Below, piece by piece: positions 32,395 through 41,997 of a DNA stretch of 64,000 nucleotides. The notes under the pieces are model-generated. The model was not told the origin of the DNA. It did not search any database and saw only the letters and a list, made by a program, of their open reading frames with translations. Each line of letters begins with the position of its first letter. The first letter of the stretch is position 1. The position numbers and the translations under genes are program-made. Origin of the DNA: Nonomuraea typhae (lineage in GTDB: Bacteria; Actinomycetota; Actinomycetes; Streptosporangiales; Streptosporangiaceae); the NCBI RefSeq assembly GCF_009760925.1, contig NZ_VRLV01000004.1, positions 374,308 to 438,307 on the forward strand, read 5' to 3'.

Positions 32395-33890
32395 TGCCGG
32401 CCGTCGTCGAGCTGGAGGGCATCACCAAGAGCTACGCGGGCATCACCGTGCTGCACGGAGCCGGCCTGCGAGTCGACGCCGGCCACCTGGACGGCCTGGT
32501 CGGCGAGAACGGAGCGGGCAAGAGCACCCTGGTGAAAGTGCTGGCCGGACTCACCCCGCCCGACGCCGGCCGCGTCCTCGTCGACGGGCGCCCGGTCCGC
32601 CTGGACGGCCCCCGCGCCGCGCTGGCGCACGGCATCGCGCTGGTCACCCAGGAAGTGGCCCTGGTCCCCGCCCTGACGGTGCTGGAGAACGTCTTCCTCG
32701 GCCGCTGGTCCCACCGCGGCGGGTGGTGGCGGCCACGCGCCGACCGGCGGCGGCTGGCCGGACTCCTCGAGCGCACCGGATTCGACCTCGACCCCGACCG
32801 GCCCGTGCACGAGCTGTCCGTGGCCGACCAGCAGCGCACCGAGATCCTGCGGGCACTGGCCGCCGAGGCCAGAGTGCTCGCCCTGGACGAGCCCACGGCC
32901 CTGCTCACCCGCTCCGAGACCGGCCGGCTGCTCGGGCTGCTGCGCCGGCTGGCCGCCTCCGGCATGGGCGTGGTCCTCATCTCCCACCGGCTGGAGGAGG
33001 TGCTGTCCGCCTGCCGTACCGTCACCGTGCTGCGCGACGGGCGGCACGTGATCACCACGCCCGCCGCGGAGCAGACGCCCGGCTCGCTGGTGCGGCACAT
33101 GGTCGGCCGCCCGGTCGACGTGCTCTACCCGGAACCCGCCCCCCTGCCCCCCGGCGCGCCGATCGCCCTGGCCGCCACCGGGCTGCGCGGCAAACCGCCG
33201 CTGCACGTGCCCGCGCTGGAGGTGCGCGCCGGGGAGATCGTCGGCCTGGCCGGGCTCGTCGGCAGCGGGCGCAGCGAGACGCTGCGCCTGCTGTTCGGCG
33301 CCGACCCGCCGGCCGCCGGGCGCGTGGAGGTCGGCGGCCGGCCGCTGCGCCGCGCCACGCCCGCCGCGGCGATGGCGGCCGGCCTCGCGATGGTCCCCGA
33401 GTCACGCAAGGACCAGGGGCTCGTGCTCGTCCGGTCGCTGCGCGAGAACCTCGCGCTGGCCAGCCTGCCCGACCGGCAACGCGCCGGAGTGGTACGGCAG
33501 GCCGCCGAGGCCCGCGAGACCGGCGCCTGGACCGAACGGCTGGACATCACCGGCGCCGACCCCCGGGGCCGCATCGCCGGGCTCTCCGGCGGCAACCAGC
33601 AGAAGGCGCTGTTCGGGAAATGGCTCATCCGCCGGCCGAAAGTCCTGCTCGTGGACGAGCCGACCCGGGGCGTGGACGTGGCCGTGAAGATCGAGATCCA
33701 CCGGCTCCTGGTCGAACTCGCCGCCGGAGGCGTGGCCGTCCTCCTGGTCTCCTCGGAGATCGAGGAGGTGCTCGGGCTGTCGCACCGGGTGATCGTCATG
33801 CGGGCCGGCCGGATCGCCGGAGAGTTCAGCCGCGGCGCCGCTGGCCGGGAGGACGTCATGGCACTCGCGTTCGGCGGCGAGCCGTCATGA
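32391..33890 (+). CDS. Sugar ABC transporter ATP-binding protein (RbsA-like, two ABC domains)
   Basis: 499 aa with two fused ATPase domains. The first has Walker A VGENGAGKST, signature LSVADQQ and Walker B VLALDEPT. The second has the degenerate Walker A GLVGSGRSETLR usual in RbsA-type proteins and signature LSGGNQQK with VLLVDEPTRGVDV. Overlaps the receptor stop by ATGATG. Works with the adjacent permease. Downstream spacing is 12 bp. Confidence 0.93.
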   Translation: MMPAVVELEGITKSYAGITVLHGAGLRVDAGHLDGLVGENGAGKSTLVKVLAGLTPPDAGRVLVDGRPVRLDGPRAALAHGIALVTQEVALVPALTVLENVFLGRWSHRGGWWRPRADRRRLAGLLERTGFDLDPDRPVHELSVADQQRTEILRALAAEARVLALDEPTALLTRSETGRLLGLLRRLAASGMGVVLISHRLEEVLSACRTVTVLRDGRHVITTPAAEQTPGSLVRHMVGRPVDVLYPEPAPLPPGAPIALAATGLRGKPPLHVPALEVRAGEIVGLAGLVGSGRSETLRLLFGADPPAAGRVEVGGRPLRRATPAAAMAAGLAMVPESRKDQGLVLVRSLRENLALASLPDRQRAGVVRQAAEARETGAWTERLDITGADPRGRIAGLSGGNQQKALFGKWLIRRPKVLLVDEPTRGVDVAVKIEIHRLLVELAAGGVAVLLVSSEIEEVLGLSHRVIVMRAGRIAGEFSRGAAGREDVMALAFGGEPS

Positions 33891-33902
33891 GGGGAGGTCG
33901 CG

Positions 33903-34835
33903 GTGAAACTGCGTGACTCCGGCATCCTGGTGGCCCTGATCGTGCTCGCGGGCGTGCTCTCGCTGGCCACCAGCACGTTCCTCACCGGCGGCAACCTCGT
34001 CAACCTCCTCGACCAGGCGGTCATCGTGGGGCTGCTGGCCTGCGGCATCACGGTCTGCATGATCTGCGGCGTGTTCGACCTGTCGGCCGCCGCGGTGCTC
34101 GCGGTGAGCGCGGTCGTGGCCGTCATGGTCAGCCGGAGCGCGGGAGTGCCCGCCGGGTTCGCCGCGGCCATCGCCACCGGCGCGCTGCTCGGGGCCGTCA
34201 ACGGGGCGGCCGTCGTCCTGTCCCGCGTGCACTCCTTCATCGTGACCCTGGCCCTCAGCATCGTGTACCGGGGCCTCGCGCTGGCCATCACCGGCGGCGC
34301 GATCGTCTACCCCGACGCCGCCGGACTGCCCGCCTTCCAGTCGCTCAGCTGGCCGACCGTGCTCGGCGGCGTCACCGTCCCCTCACTCCTTCTGGCCGCC
34401 GTCGCCGTCGTCACCTCGCTCCTGCTGTGGCGCACCACGTTCGGGCGGCGCGTGTACGCCGTGGGCGGCAATCCCGAGGCCGCCCGCCTGTCCGGCATCC
34501 GGGTCGGCGCGATCCGGCTGGCGGTCTTCACCGTCAGCGGCGTCTGCGCGGCACTCGCCGGCCTCGTCCTCGCCGCGCGCGGCGGCTCGGCCCAGGCGAG
34601 CATGGGCACACTGCTGGAGCTCAGCGCGATCGCCGCCGCCGTGATCGGGGGCACCAGCATTCTGGGCGGCGAAGGAGCCATCTGGCGGGGCATGGCGGGG
34701 GTGGCCATCCTCACCCTGATAGGCAACGGCTTCAACCTCCTGGGCTGGGACACCACCTACCGGCCGATCGTGGAAGGACTGCTGATCCTGGCGGCGGTGA
34801 GCACCGATCATGCCCTGCGACATCGAAGAACATGA
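33903..34835 (+). CDS. Sugar ABC transporter permease (RbsC-like)
   Basis: 310 aa with about nine to ten hydrophobic segments and the CUT2 permease pattern GRRVYAVGGNPEAARLSGIRVGAIRL near residue 180, plus IGGTSILGGEGAIWR near 255. Only one permease gene is present, so it presumably works as a homodimer. GTG start with a GAGG upstream. A GATCATGC (34806-34813) and GCATGATC (34843-34850) inverted repeat straddles the gene end and may form a hairpin. Confidence 0.92.
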   Translation: MKLRDSGILVALIVLAGVLSLATSTFLTGGNLVNLLDQAVIVGLLACGITVCMICGVFDLSAAAVLAVSAVVAVMVSRSAGVPAGFAAAIATGALLGAVNGAAVVLSRVHSFIVTLALSIVYRGLALAITGGAIVYPDAAGLPAFQSLSWPTVLGGVTVPSLLLAAVAVVTSLLLWRTTFGRRVYAVGGNPEAARLSGIRVGAIRLAVFTVSGVCAALAGLVLAARGGSAQASMGTLLELSAIAAAVIGGTSILGGEGAIWRGMAGVAILTLIGNGFNLLGWDTTYRPIVEGLLILAAVSTDHALRHRRT

Positions 34836-34896
34836 CCAAAACGCATGATCAGGCACTACCATCAGCACATCGGACTGCGCTCCCCGAGGTAGGACC

Positions 34897-35700
34897 ATGA
34901 CCAACCCCTCCCGTGTGCCCACCGGGGTGAACCCCAACATCCCCAATGCGGCGCGGATGTACGACTACTACCTCGGAGGCAAGGACAACTTCGCGGCCGA
35001 TCGCGAAGCCGCCGAGAAGATCATGAAGATGGGCCCCAGCCGCGAGATCTGCCTGGCCAACCGCTGGTTTCTCGGCCGATCCATCCGCTACGCCGCCGGT
35101 CAGGGCATCCAGCAGTTCATCGATCTCGGCACCGGCCTGCCCAACCAGAACAACGTCCACGAGGTCGCCCAGAAGATCCACCCCGGCGCGTCCGTCGTCT
35201 ACGTCGACCACGACCCCGTCGTCATCGTCCACGCCCGCGCCCTCCTGGCCGACGCCGCCGGCAACACCGCCTTCGCGCACGCCGACATCCGCGAACCCCA
35301 GACCATCCTCGGCCACCCCGACGTCGACCGGCTGATCGACTTCTCCAAGCCGCTCGGCGTGGTCTTCCTCGGCGTCCTGCACTGCGTCACCGACTCCGAG
35401 GACCCCTACGGCATCGTCGGCGCCTTCGCCGAGCGCATGACCTCCGGCAGCCACCTGATCGTCTCCCACCTGACCGACGACGCCCACCCCGAGATCGGCA
35501 GGGCCGCCCGCAAGGTCTACGACCAGGCCAGCACTCCGCTGGTCCACCGCAGCCACGCCCGGGTCAGCCGCTTCTTCGACGGCTTCGACCTGGTCGAGCC
35601 CGGCGTGGTGGAGGTCTCCGCGTGGCGTCCCGAGGAGCCCTGGGAGGAGCAGTCCGAGGGCAGCGAGTGGTGGTACGTGGGAGTCGGCCGCAAACCCTGA
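34897..35700 (+). CDS. S-adenosyl methyltransferase, DUF574 (PF04672) type
   Basis: 267 aa. NAARMYDYYLGGKDNFAADREAAEK (residues about 16-40) is the hallmark of this actinobacteria-restricted family. The SAM-binding core is QFIDLGTGLPNQNNVHEVAQ with VVYVDHDPVV. These proteins are numerous in streptomycetes and relatives, and their substrates are mostly unknown. It stands alone, 61 bp after the permease gene, with GAGGTAGG before the ATG. Confidence 0.9.
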   Translation: MTNPSRVPTGVNPNIPNAARMYDYYLGGKDNFAADREAAEKIMKMGPSREICLANRWFLGRSIRYAAGQGIQQFIDLGTGLPNQNNVHEVAQKIHPGASVVYVDHDPVVIVHARALLADAAGNTAFAHADIREPQTILGHPDVDRLIDFSKPLGVVFLGVLHCVTDSEDPYGIVGAFAERMTSGSHLIVSHLTDDAHPEIGRAARKVYDQASTPLVHRSHARVSRFFDGFDLVEPGVVEVSAWRPEEPWEEQSEGSEWWYVGVGRKP

Positions 35701-35789
35701 CAGAACCCTGAGGATCAGCTGGGAACCCGGCCCCCGCGCACGCGTGGCATTGGCTTCCGCGGCCGCGTGTGGGAGTCTGGCCAAGGGTG

Positions 35790-37085
35790 ATGATCATGCC
35801 GATTCCGGGTCCTCCTCCGTCGCCGTCGGGCGACAACCTCGACGACGTCGCCGCGGCCGGCGGCCTGCACACCTATCAGCTCGCCCTGCACCGCGAGCAC
35901 GGCGACGTGGCCGCCTTCCGGCTGCCCGGCTCACGGCTGGTCTCCGTGGCCGACCCGGTGCTGCTGGAGCAGGTGGCGCGGGTCAACAAACGGCCGGACG
36001 AACTCTTCGAGTTCCTCGCCCCGCTGTTCGAGACCGGCAACCTCCAGGTGATGCCCGCGGAAGAACACATCCCCTGGCGCAGAACCGTCCTGTCCGCCGT
36101 CGCCGGCCGCCGCTCGCACGAGGCCCACTTCGACTCCTTCGCCCGCCTGGCCACCGACCTCGCCGACCGCTGGGCCGCCGCCCCCGGCCCCATCGCGCTG
36201 CAGCAGGAACTCAGCGAGCTGTCCCTGCGCATGATCTGCCAGTACGCCCTGGGCATGGAGATGAACACCGGCGACCTGGCCCAGCGCGTGGTCACCTCCT
36301 TCGAGGAGGTCCTGTCGGAGTACCTCGGCGCCTCGTACGGCATGCCGTACGAGAAGGGCCGGGCCGAGAAGGCCCTGGCCTTCCTGCGCGGCGCCGTGGA
36401 CCACGTGCTGGCCGAGCGGCGCGCGGGGGAGCGGCCCGACCTCATCACGCTCATGGCCGAGGCGGGCGAGAGCCCGGCCCGCATCCGCGACAGCGTCCTG
36501 GTCATGATGCTGGCCGCCCACCACACCACCGGCGTGGCCATCTCCTGGACCCTCCATCTGCTCACCCAGCACCCCGAGGTCACCGATCGCCTCCGCGCCG
36601 AACTGACCGGCGTCCTGGGCGATCGCCGCGTGCCCGCCTTCACCGACCTCGCCCGTCTGCCGGAGCTGGAGGCCACCCTGAAGGAGGCCATGCGCCTCTA
36701 CCCGCCCGGCCCCTACGGCGCCAGGGAGACGACGGAAGACCTCGTGCTCGGCGGCCACGAACTTCCCGCGGGAACGACCGTCTTCATCCCGATCTGGGCC
36801 GTCCACCTCAACCCCCGCGTCTGGCCCGACCCCGAACGCTTCGACCCCGGCCGCTTCACCCCGGAACGCTCCGCCGGCCGTCCCCGGCTGGCCCACATCC
36901 CGTTCGGCTTCGGCCCCCGTAGCTGCGAAGGGGCCCGCCTGGCCATGATGGAAGCCCAGCTCGTGCTGGCCACCCTGCTCCACCGCTTCACCTTCACCCC
37001 GGTCGACGGCCACCCCGTGGTCCCGATCGAGCGCTTCGTGCTGTGGGCCGAGCACGACATCAAAATGACCGTCACCCCGACCTGA
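35790..37085 (+). CDS. Cytochrome P450
   Basis: About 431 aa. The heme-binding loop is FGFGPRSCEGARL (Cys379), the ExxR motif KEAMRLYPPG is present, and the PERF-like region is DPERFDPGRF. The I-helix oxygen motif reads AAHHTTG where most P450s have A-G-x-(D/E)-T, so the acidic residue used in proton delivery is replaced by His. This may alter oxygen activation or indicate peroxide or rearrangement chemistry. Several starts are possible (35769 GTG, 35790 ATG, 35796 ATG); AAGGG suits 35796 best. No partner ferredoxin is adjacent. Confidence 0.9.
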   Translation: MIMPIPGPPPSPSGDNLDDVAAAGGLHTYQLALHREHGDVAAFRLPGSRLVSVADPVLLEQVARVNKRPDELFEFLAPLFETGNLQVMPAEEHIPWRRTVLSAVAGRRSHEAHFDSFARLATDLADRWAAAPGPIALQQELSELSLRMICQYALGMEMNTGDLAQRVVTSFEEVLSEYLGASYGMPYEKGRAEKALAFLRGAVDHVLAERRAGERPDLITLMAEAGESPARIRDSVLVMMLAAHHTTGVAISWTLHLLTQHPEVTDRLRAELTGVLGDRRVPAFTDLARLPELEATLKEAMRLYPPGPYGARETTEDLVLGGHELPAGTTVFIPIWAVHLNPRVWPDPERFDPGRFTPERSAGRPRLAHIPFGFGPRSCEGARLAMMEAQLVLATLLHRFTFTPVDGHPVVPIERFVLWAEHDIKMTVTPT

Positions 37086-37133
37086 TCCGGGCAGCGCGGC
37101 GTTTGTGTCGGTGGGCGGCAATAGACTCGGCGC

Positions 37134-38975
37134 GTGGCTGGCCGGATCCGTGATGTCGACATCGCACTCGTTCGTGAGCGTTCCCCGATCGCCGAGGTGA
37201 TCGGCGAGCACATCCAGTTGCGCAACGCCGGCGGAGGCAACCTCAAGGGCCTCTGCCCCTTCCACGATGAGAAGAGCCCCTCCTTCAACGTCACCCCGGA
37301 ACGCGGCATGTACTACTGCTTTGGTTGCGGAGAAGGTGGCGACGTCATCACGTTCGTCGAGAAGACCGAGCATCTGCCGTTCGGGGAGGCGGTGGAGCGG
37401 CTGGCCGCGCGGGCCGGGGTCACCCTGCAGTACGAGCAGGGCGGGTATGTGCCCAAGCGGGACCACGGGGAGCGGGCGCGGCTGATCGAGGCGCACAGGG
37501 CGGCGGCCGAGTTCTACCGTGACAAGCTGCTGGCGCCCGAGGCGGCGCCCGGCCGGAAGTTCCTGTCGGAGCGGGGGTTCGAGCGGGCCGACGCCGAGAC
37601 GTTCGGGGTGGGATATGCGCCCAACGAGTGGGAGGCGCTCACCCGGCATCTCATGGGGCGGGGGTTCACCGCGGAGGAGATCGTCAAGGGTGGGCTGGCC
37701 AAGGAGGGGCGGCGGGGGCCCATCGACCGGTTCCGGGGGCGGCTGATCTGGCCGATCCGCGATGCCACGGGCGATGTGATCGGGTTCGGGGCGCGGAAGC
37801 TGATCGAGGCCGACGACGGGCCCAAGTACCTCAACACGCCTGAGTCGCCGCTCTACAAGAAGTCTCAGGTGCTTTACGGGATCGACCTGGCGAAGAAGGA
37901 GATCTCGAAGCGGTCCCAGGCGGTGATCGTCGAGGGCTACACCGATGTGATGGCGTGTCATCTCGCGGGCGTGCCCACCGCGGTGGCCACGTGCGGGACG
38001 GCGTTCGGCGAGGAGCACATCAAGGTGCTGCGGCGCTTCCTGCTGGACCAGTCGGCGGCCACCGGAGAGGTGATCTTCACCTTCGACGGTGACGCGGCGG
38101 GGCAGAAGGCGGCGTTGCGGGCCTTCGCCGACGAGCAGAAGTTCGTCACCCAGACGTACGTGGCGATCCAGGCCGACGGGCTGGATCCCTGTGATCTGCG
38201 GATCAAGCAGGGGGACGCGGCGGTGCGGGATCTGGTCGCGAGCCGGGAGCCGTTGTTCCAGTTCGCGATCCGCTCCACGATCGGGCGTTACGACCTGCGC
38301 AGCAACGAGGGGAAGATCGCGGCGCTGGACGCGGCGGCGCCCATCGTGGCCGGGATCAAGGACGTCGGGCTGCGGAAGCGGTATGCGATCGATCTCGACC
38401 GGTGGCTGGGGTTCATGGACGAGCGGTTCGTCATGCAGCGCATCGCCGAGGTGGGCGGGGCGCAGCAGGGCCGGCCGCAGCGTGCGCCGCGGGCGGCGCC
38501 GGTCGATCCCAACATCCGGGTGGAGGGGGAGTTGCTCAAGCTGGCCGTGCAGCGTCCGGCGCTGCTCGGGCCGAGGTTCGACGCGCTGGAGGCGACCGCG
38601 TTCACGGGGGCCGACCATGTCGTGCTGCATCAGGTGATCGTCGCGGCCGGCGGCATGGGTGCGGCCGGGTACGGCGGGCGGGAGTGGGTGGATCGGCTCC
38701 TGGAGCACGCCCCGGACGGCGCGGCGCGTGGTCTGGTGACGCGGTTCGCGGTGGACGTGATCCGGGCCGAGGCGCATGTCGAGGAGAGGTACGGCGCGGC
38801 GATGCTGGCCGCCATCGAGGCGGTCGCGGTCGACCGGGCCATCGCGCAGGTCAAGGCGCGGATCCAGCGGCTCAACCCGGTGGACGAGCAGCAGGAGTAC
38901 AACAAGTTGTTCGGGGAGCTGGTGGCGCTCGAGCAGCAGCGGCGGGTGTTGCGGGAGCGGGCGGCGGGGAGCTGA
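37134..38975 (+). CDS. dnaG: DNA primase
   Basis: 613 aa, full length. The N-terminal CHC2 zinc finger has Cys41, His44, Cys62 and Cys65 (CPFHDEKSPSF...YYCFGCG). The catalytic core is RGF..ADAETFGVGYAP and the TOPRIM domain includes AVIVEGYTDVMA and FTFDGDAAGQ. The C-terminal helicase-binding domain runs from about residue 450. Makes RNA primers at replication forks with DnaB. GTG start. The linked dgt and sigma-factor genes recall the replication/transcription neighbourhood of actinobacteria. Confidence 0.96.
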   Translation: MAGRIRDVDIALVRERSPIAEVIGEHIQLRNAGGGNLKGLCPFHDEKSPSFNVTPERGMYYCFGCGEGGDVITFVEKTEHLPFGEAVERLAARAGVTLQYEQGGYVPKRDHGERARLIEAHRAAAEFYRDKLLAPEAAPGRKFLSERGFERADAETFGVGYAPNEWEALTRHLMGRGFTAEEIVKGGLAKEGRRGPIDRFRGRLIWPIRDATGDVIGFGARKLIEADDGPKYLNTPESPLYKKSQVLYGIDLAKKEISKRSQAVIVEGYTDVMACHLAGVPTAVATCGTAFGEEHIKVLRRFLLDQSAATGEVIFTFDGDAAGQKAALRAFADEQKFVTQTYVAIQADGLDPCDLRIKQGDAAVRDLVASREPLFQFAIRSTIGRYDLRSNEGKIAALDAAAPIVAGIKDVGLRKRYAIDLDRWLGFMDERFVMQRIAEVGGAQQGRPQRAPRAAPVDPNIRVEGELLKLAVQRPALLGPRFDALEATAFTGADHVVLHQVIVAAGGMGAAGYGGREWVDRLLEHAPDGAARGLVTRFAVDVIRAEAHVEERYGAAMLAAIEAVAVDRAIAQVKARIQRLNPVDEQQEYNKLFGELVALEQQRRVLRERAAGS

Positions 38976-39023
38976 CGGCTCCGGTTGACGAACCTTGGGT
39001 GGTGGGGTGGCGTCTAACCGGGG

Positions 39024-40046
39024 GTGACCATCAAGATCGCTTTAACGGGGCTCCTGGCCGCCGCGCTGGTGCCTGGCGCGGTGGCGGTTGCCGTGCCTGT
39101 CGTGACGGGGCCCGCTACGCCTGCCGTACCTGCTGTGACGGTGGCGTTGGCCGGGCGTGGCGGGGTGTGGGTGCGGGCGGCGGATCTGCCCAACTGCGGC
39201 GGGGACTACTTCATGCCGTGCAAGGGGCAGCCCTGGCGGCTGTATCTGAGCAACGGCAAGAAGGTGAAATTTCCGGACGCGGCTAGGTATGCCACCCGGG
39301 CTGACGGGTCCCCGGCCAAGGCGGAAGAGGACTCGCCGGCGCCGTTCGCGGTCAGCGGGGACGGCAGGAGCCTGGCCTATGTGCGGGCCCGCGACGGCCG
39401 GGTGGTGGTGCGGGCCTGGCCGCGTGGCCGGCGGACCGTGCTGCCCGCGCTGGGCCGGGCCACGGGGACGGCGTTCATGACGCTGGACCTCTCGGCCGAC
39501 GGCCGTCACCTCTCCGTGGACTACAGCGGCGCGGGGCGGAAGCGCCGTCCCGGTCTGCTGGTCGACACGGCGACCGGCGCGACCGTGCGGACGCTCCCCA
39601 AGGGCGACCGGCTGCTCGGCTTCAGCGCCGACGGCGACGAGGTACTGGCCGAGCGGGCGTTGTCGGACAACACCACGAGCCTGATCGCCCACGCCGCGGA
39701 CGGCTCCGAGGTGGCCGCCCAGCCCCCGCAGGAGCTGGTCGTGACCGGTGTGCGGCTGGCCCTGGAGGCCGACGGGCGCACGGTCGTGACGGCCAAGGAC
39801 TTCACCGGCGTACGCCGTTACGACCTGGCCGGGCAGCGCTGGACGGGCCCGGCCCGGCGCATCGTCGCCCCGCGCGGCGAGCTGGCGGGCCTCGGCTGGG
39901 GGCCCGGCGGGCGCCTGGAGGCGGTCGCGATGAAGGGCAGCGACGAGGACGGCTACTTCACCACCGTGGTCTACTCGCTCGACCCGGCGACCGGGCGGAC
40001 GAAGAAACTGGACCAGTGGACGATCAGGCCGGGGGTGCCGCGATGA
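39024..40046 (+). CDS. Secreted beta-propeller-like protein 1 (unknown)
   Basis: 340 aa. An N-terminal signal peptide (IKIALTGLLAAALVPGAVAVAVP) precedes repeated blade-like segments with SGDGRSLAY, SADGRHLSVDYS, SADGDEVLAE and EADGRTVVTA, resembling TolB/WD40-type propellers. One Cys pair (LPNCGGDYFMPCKG) near residue 55 may form a disulphide. GTG start. Translationally coupled to a shorter paralogue. Function unknown; extracytoplasmic binding is an inference from the fold. Confidence 0.75.
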   Translation: MTIKIALTGLLAAALVPGAVAVAVPVVTGPATPAVPAVTVALAGRGGVWVRAADLPNCGGDYFMPCKGQPWRLYLSNGKKVKFPDAARYATRADGSPAKAEEDSPAPFAVSGDGRSLAYVRARDGRVVVRAWPRGRRTVLPALGRATGTAFMTLDLSADGRHLSVDYSGAGRKRRPGLLVDTATGATVRTLPKGDRLLGFSADGDEVLAERALSDNTTSLIAHAADGSEVAAQPPQELVVTGVRLALEADGRTVVTAKDFTGVRRYDLAGQRWTGPARRIVAPRGELAGLGWGPGGRLEAVAMKGSDEDGYFTTVVYSLDPATGRTKKLDQWTIRPGVPR

Positions 40047-41008
40047 GGGCCGTGCTGGCTGCCGTTCTGTGCCTGCTGCCGGCGGCGGCGCCGGCCGTGG
40101 CGGAGGTACGGCCGGCGAAGGCGGCCATCCGCTACGCGGTGGTGCAGGTGTGCAAGGAGAAGGCGTGCGGCGGGCTGCGGCTGGTGCTGCGGGGCGGCGG
40201 GACCGTGCGGGTGCCGGACCGGCCGCTGGTGGAGGGCTGGGTGCCGATCGCGCTCAGCGCCGGGGCCGTGGCGTACTTCCGGGCGAAGGACCGGCGGCTG
40301 GTGATCCACCGGCTGGACGGCCGGCGCGTGGTCACCAGGGTGGTCAAGGGCCGGCCGGGTCCGGGGGCGGACATCACGCGGCTCCTGCTGAGCGCGGACG
40401 GCACGCGGCTGAGCTACACGTCGATGGCCGGCGACGGGCCGGTGACCGTGTACGACGCGCGGTCCGGCGCGCGGCTCGGGCGGCTGCCCGACGACATGGA
40501 CGCCCATCTGGTGGGGTTCAGCCCGGACGGTGACCAGGTGCTGATGACGGGGCAGGAGAACGTGCGGGAGCTGCTGGTCTACGACGTGCGCGGGCGGCGG
40601 GTGGTGCGCGACGTGCCGCCGCAGGTGGTGGGGTTCAACCTGCCGCAGGCGTTCAACTCGGTGGACCAGTCGGAGGCGGCGGCGCTGTCGGCCGACGGGC
40701 GCACGGTGGCCGTCTACGTGCCGGGCAGGCGGCCCCGGGTGGCGCTGTACGACCTGGAGAGCAGGAAGGTGAGCCGGGAGGTGCCGCTGGCGAAGGGGTT
40801 CGCGCCGACCGCGGCGGCCTGGACAGAGCCCGGTGCGGTGACGTTCCGGGTGGACGAGGGCAAGGTGACCCGGCTGCTGCGCGTCGATCTGGAGACGGGG
40901 CAGAGCACGGTGGCCGACTCCTACCCCAACGGCACCGGCGGGCTGAGCGGCGTCATGACGGCGGAGGAAGCCCGCGGCGGCCCGCTCACCGCCCACCGGA
41001 TCGGCTGA
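40043..41008 (+). CDS. Secreted beta-propeller-like protein 2 (unknown)
   Basis: 321 aa with a signal peptide (MRAVLAAVLCLLPAAAPAVAEV) and blade motifs LSADGTRLSYTS, FSPDGDQVLMT, LSADGRTVAVYV, plus an early Cys pair (VCKEKACGGL). It resembles the preceding protein in layout (Cys pair near the N-terminus, then five to six blades), so the two are probably tandem paralogues forming one complex. ATGA overlap with the first gene. The last 23 bp overlap the convergent WYL regulator gene. Confidence 0.75.
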   Translation: MRAVLAAVLCLLPAAAPAVAEVRPAKAAIRYAVVQVCKEKACGGLRLVLRGGGTVRVPDRPLVEGWVPIALSAGAVAYFRAKDRRLVIHRLDGRRVVTRVVKGRPGPGADITRLLLSADGTRLSYTSMAGDGPVTVYDARSGARLGRLPDDMDAHLVGFSPDGDQVLMTGQENVRELLVYDVRGRRVVRDVPPQVVGFNLPQAFNSVDQSEAAALSADGRTVAVYVPGRRPRVALYDLESRKVSREVPLAKGFAPTAAAWTEPGAVTFRVDEGKVTRLLRVDLETGQSTVADSYPNGTGGLSGVMTAEEARGGPLTAHRIG

Positions 41009-41954
41009 GCGCCCCGCGGCCGAGCCGGTCGGCGGTCTCGGCGAGGTAGGCGCCGAACTCGGGCGGCGTCACCACCTCGAAGTCGGCGGCCAGTGCCGTG
41101 AGGATGAGCACGGGCCAGTCGAACGCGTCCACGTGCAGCTCCAGGCGGCAGATGCCCTCGCCGAGGGGTACGGCCCGGCCGCCGGTGTGGGCCAGGACCC
41201 GCTCGACGTGGTCCAGGGGCGCGTGGACGACCAGCACGATCTCCCATCGGGTCGGCAGGGCGGCGAAGCGGTCGCGGACGAAGGCGGCCGGGTCGCCGCC
41301 GGGCACCTCCCTGGGCCGGAAGGGGGTGCCGTCGCGGGCGGGTTCCCGCATGCGGTCCACGCGGAAGGTGCGCCAGTCGTGCCGGTCGAGGTCCCAGGCC
41401 AGCAGGTACCAGGTGCGGCGGACGGACACGAGCCGGTGCGGCTCAACTCGGCGGAGAGCGCCGTCCGGTGGCGGGTAGGCGAAGCGGAGGCGTTCGTGGT
41501 CGCGGCACGCCTGGGCGAGGGTGATCAGCGTGGCGGGGTCGGCCCCCGGGCCGCTGGAGCTGTAGGGGCGGACGGTGTAGCGGGTCAAAGCGTCCACGCG
41601 CCGCCGCAGCCGGGGCGGCATGACCTGGACCACCTTGGCCAGCGCCTGTACCGAGCTCTCCTCGATGCCGGTGACCACGCCGTCGGCCGCCGCCTGGAGC
41701 CCGACGGCGATGGCCACGGCTTCGTCGTCGTCCAGGAGGAGGGGTGGCATCGCCGTACCGGAGCGCAGCCGATAGCCGCCGTGGACCCCGCGTCCGGCGT
41801 CGACGGGGTAGCCGAGCGCCCGCAGCCGGTCGACGTCGCGGCGCAGGGTTCGCTCGCTGACGCCGAGCCGGTCGGCCAGATCGGTGCCGGGCCAGTGCCG
41901 GTGCGTCTGCAGGAGGGACAGCAGTCGCAGCATGCGCCCGCTCGTGTTCGCCAT
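40986..41954 (-). CDS. WYL-domain transcriptional regulator (YafY-like)
   Basis: 322 aa. The N-terminal DeoR-like helix-turn-helix (MLRLLSLLQTHRHWPGTDLADRLGVSERTLRRDVDRLRALGYPV) is followed by GYRLRSGTAMPPLLLDDDEAVA and a WYL ligand-sensing domain containing VRRTWYLLAWDLDRHDWRTFRVDRM. Divergent from the NmrA-like gene across 62 bp containing an inverted repeat. This layout commonly means that the regulator controls the divergent gene. Confidence 0.92.
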   Translation of the reverse strand: MANTSGRMLRLLSLLQTHRHWPGTDLADRLGVSERTLRRDVDRLRALGYPVDAGRGVHGGYRLRSGTAMPPLLLDDDEAVAIAVGLQAAADGVVTGIEESSVQALAKVVQVMPPRLRRRVDALTRYTVRPYSSSGPGADPATLITLAQACRDHERLRFAYPPPDGALRRVEPHRLVSVRRTWYLLAWDLDRHDWRTFRVDRMREPARDGTPFRPREVPGGDPAAFVRDRFAALPTRWEIVLVVHAPLDHVERVLAHTGGRAVPLGEGICRLELHVDAFDWPVLILTALAADFEVVTPPEFGAYLAETADRLGRGALSRSGGR

Positions 41955-41972
41955 GAATTCTATGATCGCCGA

Positions 41973-41997
41973 ATTCCGGTCAGAAACTGGCCGGAAT
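41973..41997. promoter_or_regulatory. Inverted repeat in the WYL/NmrA divergent promoter
   Basis: ATTCCGG (41973-41979) and CCGGAAT (41991-41997) form a 7-bp inverted repeat with an 11-bp spacer in the 62-bp gap. It is a probable operator for the WYL regulator acting on both genes. Confidence 0.5.
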
